A DNA stretch of 12,543 nt from contig DLXM01000289.1 of NCBI GenBank assembly GCA_003448835.1, positions 1 through 12,543 on the forward strand, read 5' to 3'. Positions 5,878 to 12,543 of this stretch are shown here, piece after piece. The notes beneath the pieces are model-generated. The model saw only the letters and a program-made list of their open reading frames with translations. It had not been told where the DNA came from and did not search any database. Each line of letters opens with the position of its first letter. The stretch's first letter is position 1. A program made the position numbers and the translations under genes. Origin of the DNA: Bacteroidota bacterium. GTDB taxonomy: Bacteria > Bacteroidota > Rhodothermia > Balneolales > HLUCCA01.

Positions 5878-7332
5878 ATGTTCGAACAGACGTTTAAAAA
5901 TATTGATGATATTCTGCACAAGGATGCTGGGTGCGGGAGTGAGTTGGATTATGTGGAGCAAACTTCATGGATTTTGTTCCTGAAATACCTGGATGATCTT
6001 GAAAAAGATCGCGCTACGGCGGCGGAGCTTACGGGTAAGTCGTATTCAACAATTATTGATCCGGATCACCAATGGACGACCTGGGCTATGCCGAAGGATT
6101 CGGATGGGAAACTGGATCATCATAATGCCTTGACGGGTGACGACCTGACGGATTTTGTGAATAACAAACTGTTTCCATATCTCAAAAAGTTTAAACTGAG
6201 CGCCGTAAGTGCGGACACCATTGAGTATAAGATTGGTGAGATTTTCAGCGAACTGAAGAACCGCATCCAAAGCGGATACAACCTGCGCGAGGTGATTAAC
6301 CGTATCGATGAGTTGCGTTTCCGGACCTATGCAGAGAAGCACGAAATGAGTCATCTGTATGAGGACAAAATCAAAAATATGGGTAATGCCGGGAGAAATG
6401 GTGGTGAGTATTACACGCCGCGTCCGCTTATTACTACCATTGTTAAGGTGGTTGACCCAAAAATTGGTGACAAAATTTATGATGGAGCCGTGGGATCAGC
6501 GGGCTTCCTTTGTGAGGCATTTGACTATTTGAAATCCGGCAAGGAACTAAGCACCCAGGAGTGGGAAATCCTCCAGAAACGCACTTTTTACGGCAAGGAG
6601 AAAAAGTCTTTGGCATATATCATCGGCATCATGAACATGATTTTGCACGGTGTGGAAGCTCCAAACATCATCCACACCAATACGCTTGCCGAAAATCTGG
6701 CCGACATCCAAGAAAAAGACCGTTATAATGTGGTACTAGCGAATCCGCCTTTTGGTGGAAAGGAACGCGCCGAAGTGCAACAGAATTTTCCAATCAAAAC
6801 AGGCGAGACCGCGTCGCTTTTTCTGCAGCATTTCATCAAGATTCTGAAAGCGGGTGGCAAGGCAGGCGTGGTAATCAAAAACACGTTTTTGAGCAACTCC
6901 GACAATGCCACCGTGGCCATTCGCAAAACGCTTCTGGAAAACTGCAATCTGCATACCGTGTTGGATTTGCCTGGCGGAACATTCACCGGTGCAGGTGTGA
7001 AAACTGTTGTGCTGTTTTTTGAGAAAGGAAAACCCACTCGCAAAGTTTGGTTTTACCAATTGAACCTTGACCGCAATTTAGGCAAGACAAATCCGCTTAA
7101 TGAAAACGATCTGTCTGAGTTTGTCGAACTGCAGAAAACGTTCACAGACAGTGAAAACTCATGGACTTTGGATATAAAAGACATTGACCAAATCACCTTC
7201 GACCTGAGTGTCAAAAATCCGAACAAAAAAGATGAAGTTACCCTCCGTCCACCCCAAGTTATTTTAGAAGAAATGAAATCCTTGGATGAAGAAAGTTCAC
7301 AAATTTTGAACTCAATCAAAGCATTGATCTAA
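5878..7332 (+). CDS. hsdM: Type I RM system DNA methyltransferase subunit HsdM
   Basis: The product has 484 residues, a normal length for HsdM. The N-terminal helical domain (about 1-150, FLKYLDDLEK) is followed by the N6-adenine methyltransferase fold. GGEYYTPRPL (175-184) precedes S-adenosylmethionine motif I, YDGAVGSAGFL (201-211). The catalytic motif IV is NPPFGG (289-294). Motif I departs from the common DPACGSGGF; as I recall, a YDGAAGSAGF form occurs in the EcoAI-like (type IB) branch, so this should be functional. With HsdS it forms the trimeric M2S methylase that modifies one adenine on each strand of a split target, and with HsdR the restriction complex. It is the first gene of the operon. 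Its base composition is more GC-rich than the cassette genes to its left. Confidence 0.96.
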   Translation: MFEQTFKNIDDILHKDAGCGSELDYVEQTSWILFLKYLDDLEKDRATAAELTGKSYSTIIDPDHQWTTWAMPKDSDGKLDHHNALTGDDLTDFVNNKLFPYLKKFKLSAVSADTIEYKIGEIFSELKNRIQSGYNLREVINRIDELRFRTYAEKHEMSHLYEDKIKNMGNAGRNGGEYYTPRPLITTIVKVVDPKIGDKIYDGAVGSAGFLCEAFDYLKSGKELSTQEWEILQKRTFYGKEKKSLAYIIGIMNMILHGVEAPNIIHTNTLAENLADIQEKDRYNVVLANPPFGGKERAEVQQNFPIKTGETASLFLQHFIKILKAGGKAGVVIKNTFLSNSDNATVAIRKTLLENCNLHTVLDLPGGTFTGAGVKTVVLFFEKGKPTRKVWFYQLNLDRNLGKTNPLNENDLSEFVELQKTFTDSENSWTLDIKDIDQITFDLSVKNPNKKDEVTLRPPQVILEEMKSLDEESSQILNSIKALI

Positions 7333-7455
7333 TTGTTAAAGAGAGTATTATGCAAAAAATGCATATTTCAATTATCAATAATAAATTGCATACTATAACT
7401 TATATGCTATTCGAGATGAAAAGAAAATTTAACAATTGATAATGGTGGTTAAAGG
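7333..7455. promoter_or_regulatory. AT-rich hsdM-rhuM spacer with inverted repeat
   Basis: This 123-bp gap is strongly AT-rich. ATTGTTAAA just after the hsdM stop (7332-7340) is repeated inverted as TTTAACAAT near 7429-7437, so the ends of the gap could pair. TTGCAT with AT-rich sequence downstream could act as a weak promoter. GGTGG (7444-7448) lies seven bases before the TTG start of the next gene and may be its ribosome-binding site. Confidence 0.35.
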
Positions 7456-7896
7456 TTGAAAAACGAAATCATACTATACACACCCAATGAACTGGCTGAG
7501 CATGTTGAGGTAAGGGTAGATGAGAAAAAAGAAACTTTCTGGCTAACTCAAGAGCAAATCGCTCAGCTTTTTGAACGAGATAGAACCGTAATTACCAAAC
7601 ATCTGAAAAATATTTTCAAAGAAGGAGAATTGGATGAAAAAGTGGTAAGTGCATTTTTTGCTCATACCACTAAACACGGTGCTATAATAGGGAAAACACA
7701 AAACAGAGAAGTTAAATATTATAATCTGGATGCAATTCTCTCTGTCGGATACAGAGTGAATTCTAAACGAGGTACACATTTCAGAATTTGGGCAACTAGA
7801 GTACTCAAAGATTTAGGCAAAAAATGGTTTGCTTTTTCAAAACTGGAAGTCAAATCCGTAAAAACCATCTCGAAATCAGTATTGGAGTTGAAATAA
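7456..7896 (+). CDS. RhuM-family protein, C-terminally truncated
   Basis: The product has 146 residues from TTG 7456; no ATG lies near, and a GGTGG precedes it. Residues 1-110 follow the N-terminal pattern of RhuM (virulence RhuM family) proteins. The blocks are ILYTPNELAEHVEVRVDEKK, ETFWLTQEQIAQLFERDRTV (a winged-helix-like DNA-binding part) and GYRVNSKRGTHFRIWATRVL. Full members are about 330 residues, so the C-terminal two-thirds is missing. After residue 112 the sequence (KKWFAFSKLEVKSVKTISKS) no longer looks like the family, which suggests an internal deletion ending next to hsdS. RhuM genes often sit between hsdM and hsdS, and their role is unclear. The TAA overlaps the hsdS ATG (TAATG). 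It may survive as a short DNA-binding protein or be a decaying gene. Confidence 0.7.
   Translation: MKNEIILYTPNELAEHVEVRVDEKKETFWLTQEQIAQLFERDRTVITKHLKNIFKEGELDEKVVSAFFAHTTKHGAIIGKTQNREVKYYNLDAILSVGYRVNSKRGTHFRIWATRVLKDLGKKWFAFSKLEVKSVKTISKSVLELK
7884..7887 (+). promoter_or_regulatory. Ribosome-binding site deciding the hsdS start
   Basis: GGAG lies eight bases upstream of ATG 7896, inside the 3' end of the RhuM gene. It supports the hsdS start at 7896 over an in-frame ATG at 7824 that would add 24 residues unlike HsdS. Confidence 0.7.
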
Positions 7897-9155
7897 TGGA
7901 TAAAGTTTGTTTACCCAACAAATGGAAGCTGTTAACTCTTGGTGATTTATTTGAAATCACTTCAAGTAAACGTGTTTTTAAAGAAGACTGGAAAATTGAG
8001 GGAGTTCCTTTTTATCGGGCAAGAGAAATTGTAAAATTATCGATGAATGGATACGTAAACAATGAGTTATTTATTTCAGAAGAAATGTTCAAAGAATACT
8101 CGGAGAAATATGGAATACCTAAACCCAATGATATTATGGTTACTGGAGTTGGGACTTTAGGTATCTGCTATGTTGTTAAAAAAGGTGATAGATTCTATTT
8201 CAAAGATGGGAATATTATTTGGCTCAAATCAAATGGTAGGGCATATTCACAATATGTGGAGTATGCATTTAAGTCAGATTATTTAAGACGACAAATAGAT
8301 GATAGTATAGGAGCTACAGTTGGAACTTTTACAATTATCAAAGCAAAGAACACCAAAATCCCCATACCACCCCTTTCCGAACAACAACGCATAGTCTCTA
8401 TTTTAGACGAATGCTTTGCCGCCATAGACAAGGCAAAATCAAACACCGTACAGAACCTCAAAAACGCGAAAGAACTTTTTGAAAGCTATTTGCAGGGGGT
8501 GTTTAGTGTTTCGATCGGCTCATCAAACAAACGAGTTGGTTGGGAAGAAAAGTCATTAAAAGAATTAACCACTAAAATTGGAAGTGGAGCAACTCCTCGT
8601 GGTGGTCAAGAAAGTTACATAACGGAGGGTATATCACTTGTAAGAAGTATGAACGTCCATGATTGGAAGTTTAGAGATACTAACCTTGCTTTCATTGATG
8701 AAAAACAAGCAAAACAATTAGAGGGTGTAACTCTTCAAGAAAATGATGTTTTGCTAAATATAACCGGTGCATCTGTTGCAAGATGCTGTGTTTTTCCCAA
8801 AGATTATCTCCCAGCTCGAGTAAATCAGCATGTTTCAATAATTCGTCCCAAAAAAGATTTACTTGATTCAATCTTCTTAAACTTACTTCTTACCTCCAAA
8901 CCCTACAAAAATATGCTATTATTTAATGGCGAACAGGGTGCAACAAGACAAGCAATTACTAAAGCTCAAATTGAATCTTTTAGAATTTCGATACCACCTC
9001 TTCCAGAACAACAATCCATCGTCCGGCAATTAGAAACCTTGAGATCCGTAACACAGAAGTTGGAAGCGGTATATCAACAGAAGAGCGCGGATTTAGATGA
9101 ACTGAAAAAGAGTATATTGCAAAAGGCGTTTGCAGGGGAGTTAAGTACTTCGTAA
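7896..9155 (+). CDS. hsdS: Type I RM system specificity subunit HsdS
   Basis: The product has 419 residues, a normal length. It has two target-recognition domains, each followed by a helical conserved region. TRD1 starts at WKLLTLGDLFEITSSKR (10-26) with GVPFYRAREI, then conserved region 1 is IPIPPLSEQQRIVSILDE... (155 to about 203). TRD2 starts near residue 216 (GW..KSLKELTTKIGSGATP), then conserved region 2 is ISIPPLPEQQSIVRQLETL... ending AFAGEL (364-416). Each TRD reads one half of a bipartite DNA target, and the helical regions set the spacer length and bind the two HsdM subunits. The start at ATG 7896 overlaps the RhuM stop by one base, implying coupled translation. The TRDs are AT-rich compared with hsdM, as is common for exchanged specificity domains. 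The exact DNA target cannot be read from the sequence. Confidence 0.96.
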   Translation: MDKVCLPNKWKLLTLGDLFEITSSKRVFKEDWKIEGVPFYRAREIVKLSMNGYVNNELFISEEMFKEYSEKYGIPKPNDIMVTGVGTLGICYVVKKGDRFYFKDGNIIWLKSNGRAYSQYVEYAFKSDYLRRQIDDSIGATVGTFTIIKAKNTKIPIPPLSEQQRIVSILDECFAAIDKAKSNTVQNLKNAKELFESYLQGVFSVSIGSSNKRVGWEEKSLKELTTKIGSGATPRGGQESYITEGISLVRSMNVHDWKFRDTNLAFIDEKQAKQLEGVTLQENDVLLNITGASVARCCVFPKDYLPARVNQHVSIIRPKKDLLDSIFLNLLLTSKPYKNMLLFNGEQGATRQAITKAQIESFRISIPPLPEQQSIVRQLETLRSVTQKLEAVYQQKSADLDELKKSILQKAFAGELSTS

Positions 9156-9196
9156 AGTGTTAAAACTATATTGCTAAACCTGAAAACTATACAGTA

Positions 9197-9217
9197 AAGC
9201 TTTAGATCCTAAAGCTT
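9197..9217. promoter_or_regulatory. Perfect 9-bp palindrome between hsdS and the HipA-like gene
   Basis: Arms AAGCTTTAG (9197-9205) and CTAAAGCTT (9209-9217) are separated by ATC. It lies in the only gap longer than 12 nt downstream of the RhuM gene, 23 bases before ATG 9241. It could be an operator for a dimeric regulator or a weak hairpin that tunes read-through. It lacks the T-run and GC-rich stem of an intrinsic terminator. Confidence 0.6.
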
Positions 9218-9240
9218 ATTTACAAAACTAGTTAAAACCC

Positions 9241-10059
9241 ATGTTAAAGATTTCTGATCCTGAATATCGACTTCCGTATATAGATGCACTATCAACTTTT
9301 GATTTGTTCGACAAAGGAACTACAGCACCAATAGCGATATGGGGTGTAGACACTGAAACTGGTGATCGCGGTCAATTTGTTGTTAAAATGAAAAGTTCAG
9401 AGAGAATGTCAACTAAAAGCTCTGCCTTTGAGCTGATAGGGGCATGGATGGCAATGGAACTAGATTTACCTGTTGTTGAACCCGTTTTGGTTAATCTTTC
9501 GGCTGATTTCGTGGAAACAGTTAGAAATGGATATAGGGCCGCCTCACAAAGCGTGGGTTTAAATTTTGGTAGTAGGTATCAATCAGGTTTTTCGAACTTA
9601 CCCCAAATGTCGTACTCGTTTCTGCAAGATCATTTTGAAACAATAAAGCTGATTTATGTTTTCGATTTGTTTATCGCTAATACTGACCGAGGCCATCAAC
9701 GTGACAATATACAGTCTAATGGCTCGAATCTTTTAATTTATGACCACGAACTTGCCTTTTCATTCTTGCGCATTTTACCCTTTTTACAAAGCAAAACACC
9801 TTGGATATTGAATGAAACAGACAAGGATTTGTACCAAAAGCATTTGTTTTTCAAATATCTCAGAGAAATGAGACCCAATCTTACACAACAGGTAGTCATG
9901 CTTGAGCGTTTTAATTCTGATTTCTGGGACAAAGTATATTATAACTTACCAGAAGAATGGATTGACGACCAAGTTTCAGAAATTCGACCGTACTTGACGT
10001 CAATTATCGAAAATCTTACTTATTTTACCGATTCCCTCAATAATACACTTACCATATGA
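9241..10059 (+). CDS. HipA-like kinase (HipA_2 type)
   Basis: The product has 272 residues, much shorter than canonical HipA (about 440), in line with the HipA_2 group. The pattern is a HipA/PI3K-like kinase. FVVK (46-49) supplies the ATP-binding lysine and FELIGAWMAMELDLPVVEP (63-81) the helix after it. The catalytic loop is FDLFIANTDRGHQRDNI (141-157), with D149 and N156, and the metal-binding step is IYDHELAFS (166-174). HipA toxins phosphorylate aminoacyl-tRNA synthetases; the substrate of this smaller type is not evident here. No HipB-like HTH antitoxin gene is adjacent. Its stop overlaps the next ATG (ATGA), so it is coupled to the DUF3037 gene, a pairing also seen elsewhere. It is placed inside the RM operon, between hsdS and hsdR. 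No strong Shine-Dalgarno sequence precedes ATG 9241. Confidence 0.83.
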   Translation: MLKISDPEYRLPYIDALSTFDLFDKGTTAPIAIWGVDTETGDRGQFVVKMKSSERMSTKSSAFELIGAWMAMELDLPVVEPVLVNLSADFVETVRNGYRAASQSVGLNFGSRYQSGFSNLPQMSYSFLQDHFETIKLIYVFDLFIANTDRGHQRDNIQSNGSNLLIYDHELAFSFLRILPFLQSKTPWILNETDKDLYQKHLFFKYLREMRPNLTQQVVMLERFNSDFWDKVYYNLPEEWIDDQVSEIRPYLTSIIENLTYFTDSLNNTLTI

Positions 10060-10898
10060 AGAAGTATCAGTATCAAATTATCAGATATGTTCACGACCAC
10101 TTCACGGGTGAATATGTGAATGTGGGGGTTGTAGTCTACTCTAAAGATGACCGTTTTCTAGCCAGCTTGTCTACTAGCCGCTACCAGCGAATTACACATT
10201 TTTTCCCAGAAGCTAAGGGCCGATGGATCATGAGTGTTTTGGCTAACTTTAACCAGCAAATCCGCAGAATCTCTCTTGAACTCAATGAATTGTTCTCCCC
10301 TTCTAACTCTTTAGAAGAAATTACTAATTCAATTTTAATTCGAGATAACGCTGCTATCCAACTAACAGAAACAAGGTTGGCAGTTGATGTAGACCTTGAA
10401 GCTGCACTCAATGACTTGTACAATTCTCAAGTAGTGAAATACATGCCTAAAAATGCAAATAATAACACTCTTTTGGATGAAGACGTTTGGCGAATAAAGT
10501 ATAAGGCATATTTTGAAAAATATGGAATAGACAAACGCTTAAAAACCCACGACTTTAAAGTTCCGAGAGATGTGATTTCATTCCAGAAGTCATGGAAAAA
10601 TAATATCTGGCATTGCTATGAGCCACTATCATTTGTTTTGCAAGAAAAAGATTCGATTAAAGATAAAGTTTATAAATGGGCGGGTAGATTACAAGGACTT
10701 CAGCAATCCAATGAATCATTGCATTTGACATTGATGACTTCAATTTCACCTAAGCACAAAGATCTTATGGCATTTGTGCAGGAATATTTGATTATGAACA
10801 CAAATATACTCACAGTCGATATCGTAACAGAAGACAATGCCGAAAACCTTGCGAAGGAGATTTGCCGCGAAATGGAGCTTCACGATATGAAGCAATAG
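10056..10898 (+). CDS. DUF3037 family protein, partner of HipA-like kinase
   Basis: The product has 280 residues. The N-terminal block YQYQIIRYVHDHFTGEYVNV followed by GVVVYSKDD (about 4-32) is the usual opening of DUF3037 proteins (IRY-D---GE-VNVGVVV). The remainder is longer than the core domain (about 120 residues) and contains charged helical parts without a catalytic motif I recognise. The start overlaps the kinase stop by four bases, so both are probably made together. Conserved pairing suggests it is the kinase's substrate, inhibitor or targeting factor, but no biochemical role is visible. It ends 11 nt before hsdR. Confidence 0.8.
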   Translation: MKKYQYQIIRYVHDHFTGEYVNVGVVVYSKDDRFLASLSTSRYQRITHFFPEAKGRWIMSVLANFNQQIRRISLELNELFSPSNSLEEITNSILIRDNAAIQLTETRLAVDVDLEAALNDLYNSQVVKYMPKNANNNTLLDEDVWRIKYKAYFEKYGIDKRLKTHDFKVPRDVISFQKSWKNNIWHCYEPLSFVLQEKDSIKDKVYKWAGRLQGLQQSNESLHLTLMTSISPKHKDLMAFVQEYLIMNTNILTVDIVTEDNAENLAKEICREMELHDMKQ

Positions 10899-10909
10899 GT
10901 GTCAATATT

Positions 10910-12543
10910 ATGAACGAAGCGGAAACAAGAGCGGAACTTATTGATCCCAGGCTGAGGGCTTGTGATTGGGGTGTTGTGGAAGGCTCAAAGGTGCTTCGTG
11001 AGTTCAATATTACGGCTGGTAGAATTCAAACGGGTGGCCGGGGTAAGCGCGAAATTGCCGATTATGTGTTGGTCTATAAGGGTATCAAATTGGCTGTCGT
11101 GGAAGCCAAAAGTGATGTACAGGCGGTGGGTGAGGGCGTTATGCAGGCCAAAATGTACGCCGAAAAGCTTCAATTGGACACTACATACAGCACCAACGGC
11201 AAGGAGATTTACCAAATCTGTATGAAATCCGGCTCTGAGGGTCTGGTCGCGGACTTTCTAAGTCCCGAGGAGCTTTGGAATAAAACGTTTGCCGAGCAGA
11301 ACAGTTGGCGGGAACAATTTGCCAATGTGCCGTTTGAGGATAAAAGTGGAAGCTGGCAATTAAGATATTATCAGGAAATCGCCGTTCAACGTTCTGTTGA
11401 AGCCATCGCTCATGGCAAGGACAGAATTCTGCTCACGCTTGCGACCGGAACCGGAAAGACGGCCATAGCTTTTCAAATTGCCTGGAAGTTGTTTCAGACT
11501 CGATGGAATCTAAAACGTGATGGTAGCCGCAGACCACGGATTCTGTTTTTAACCGACCGAAATATCCTGGCCGATCAAGCTTATAATGCATTTTCATCGT
11601 TTCCGGAAGATGCACTGGTGCGGATAAAACCCAGCGAAATCAAGAAAAAAGGAAAAGTGCCCACCAACGGCAGTATTTTCTTTACCATTTTCCAAACTTT
11701 TATGAGTGGCACGGATGCAGAGGGAAAACCGGCACCCTATTTTGGCGAATATCCAGCCGATTATTTCGATTTCATCATCATAGACGAGTGTCACCGTGGC
11801 GGAGCAAATGACGAAAGTAATTGGAGAGGCATTTTGGACTATTTCAGTCCTGCCGTGCAGTTGGGATTAACAGCCACTCCAAAGCGAAAAGACAATGTAG
11901 ATACCTACCGCTATTTTGGAGAGCCTGTTTACATCTATTCACTGAAAGAAGGAATAAACGACGGATTTTTGACGCCATTCAAAGTAAAACGCATCAAAAC
12001 CACGTTGGATGATTATCTGTATACATCAGACGATACCATTGTAGAAGGTGAAATCGAAGAAGGTAAACTCTATGAAGAAAATGACTTCAATCGCACGATC
12101 GAAATTGTAGAACGAGAAGCCAAGCGTGTAAACATCTTTTTAGAAGAAGCCAACCAAAACGAAAAGGCGATCATTTTCTGTGCCAATCAGGGTCACGCAG
12201 CGTTGATACGGGATTTGGTAAACCAAAACGCAAAAAGTAAAGATCCGTTTTATTGTGTCCGTGTAACTGCCAATGACGGAGAAGAAGGCGAAAGATTGCT
12301 GAGAGAATTTCAGGACAACGAAAAAACAATCCCAACCATTCTGACCACTTCGCAGAAACTTTCCACGGGCGTTGATGCACGAAACATTCGTAACATCGTT
12401 TTGCTTCGCCCTGTCAACTCAATGATTGAATTTAAACAAATCGTTGGTCGTGGCACCCGTTTGTTTGATGGCAAAGAGTTTTTTACCATTTACGACTTTG
12501 TAGATGCTTACAAACATTTCAGTGACCCTGAATGGGATGGCGA
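10910..12543 (+). CDS. hsdR: Type I RM system restriction subunit HsdR, 3' end cut by window
   Basis: ATG 10910 opens a frame that continues past the right edge (544 codons here; full HsdR of this branch is roughly 780-800). AGG at 10897-10899 is a possible ribosome-binding site. The N-terminal PD-(D/E)xK nuclease domain shows REIAD (D51) and VVEAK (E65, K67). The SF2 helicase/translocase motor follows: Walker A TLATGTGKT (176-184), IIIDECHRGG (DECH at 292-295), TATPKR (321-326) and motif VI QIVGRGTR (510-517). HsdR uses ATP to pull DNA through the complex bound at an unmethylated site and cuts far away when translocation stalls. The DECH form and the linked HsdM motif I suggest the EcoAI/EcoEI-like (type IB) branch. 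All motifs visible in the fragment are intact, so the system is probably active in restriction. Confidence 0.95.
   Translation, partial: MNEAETRAELIDPRLRACDWGVVEGSKVLREFNITAGRIQTGGRGKREIADYVLVYKGIKLAVVEAKSDVQAVGEGVMQAKMYAEKLQLDTTYSTNGKEIYQICMKSGSEGLVADFLSPEELWNKTFAEQNSWREQFANVPFEDKSGSWQLRYYQEIAVQRSVEAIAHGKDRILLTLATGTGKTAIAFQIAWKLFQTRWNLKRDGSRRPRILFLTDRNILADQAYNAFSSFPEDALVRIKPSEIKKKGKVPTNGSIFFTIFQTFMSGTDAEGKPAPYFGEYPADYFDFIIIDECHRGGANDESNWRGILDYFSPAVQLGLTATPKRKDNVDTYRYFGEPVYIYSLKEGINDGFLTPFKVKRIKTTLDDYLYTSDDTIVEGEIEEGKLYEENDFNRTIEIVEREAKRVNIFLEEANQNEKAIIFCANQGHAALIRDLVNQNAKSKDPFYCVRVTANDGEEGERLLREFQDNEKTIPTILTTSQKLSTGVDARNIRNIVLLRPVNSMIEFKQIVGRGTRLFDGKEFFTIYDFVDAYKHFSDPEWDG

Noticed and set aside
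7824..7895. 24-residue N-terminal extension of HsdS from ATG 7824
   Set aside because: The extension overlaps the RhuM frame and is unlike HsdS starts, whereas ATG 7896 has GGAG at proper spacing and begins a typical TRD1.
9197..9217. Intrinsic terminator after hsdS
   Set aside because: The stem is AT-rich and not followed by a T-run; the downstream genes also look like part of the same operon.
10962..11225. Short open frames on both strands within the first part of hsdR
   Set aside because: They are shadows of the strongly supported HsdR frame starting at 10910, which carries the nuclease and helicase motifs.

Overview
This 12.5 kb window reads as accessory DNA from a Gram-negative bacterium whose species cannot be named from the sequence. 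Three mobile modules meet here: an integron gene-cassette array (1 to about 5450), a scar of degraded insertion sequences (about 5450-5760), and a type I restriction-modification (RM) island carrying extra genes (5878 to the right edge). The left part is clearly AT-rich. hsdM and hsdR are richer in GC, while the genes around hsdS, rhuM and the kinase return to AT-rich composition, so the RM island itself looks mosaic.

Integron part. Every gene is on the + strand. Three gaps hold attC-like recombination sites: 970-1091, 2232-2322 and a partly decayed one at 3332-3422. Each has an RYYYAAC-type left core at or beside the stop codon of the gene before it. Each also has long imperfect inverted arms with one unpaired base, and the first two end in GTTAG. 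The cassettes are: (1) an unrecognised protein cut by the left edge; (2) a protein with nine 16-residue tandem repeats, one membrane helix and a C-terminal SH3-like domain; (3) a protein with an HNH-type zinc nuclease signature; (4) a tight three-gene unit of GHKL ATPase, STAS-like DUF4325 protein and small membrane protein. No integrase gene or attI lies in the window; cassette orientation puts them to the left.

Scar. After the three-gene unit there is only a possible left half of a fourth attC site. It is followed by the N-terminal remnant of an IS110-type transposase (minus strand) and two 20-bp imperfect repeats resembling the multiple terminal repeats of IS21-family elements.

RM island. 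The order is hsdM, a truncated RhuM-type gene, hsdS, a HipA-like kinase (HipA_2 type), a DUF3037 protein and hsdR (cut by the right edge). Junctions are mostly tight (TAATG overlap, ATGA overlap, 11-nt gap), which suggests co-transcription. HsdM and HsdS would form the methyltransferase, and HsdR adds restriction and DNA translocation. The kinase/DUF3037 pair sits inside the operon without a HipB-like antitoxin gene, which makes it a candidate accessory defence or regulatory module.

The best candidates for something undescribed are the GHKL/DUF4325/membrane cassette, the repeat-TM-SH3 cassette protein and the kinase/DUF3037 pair embedded in the RM operon.
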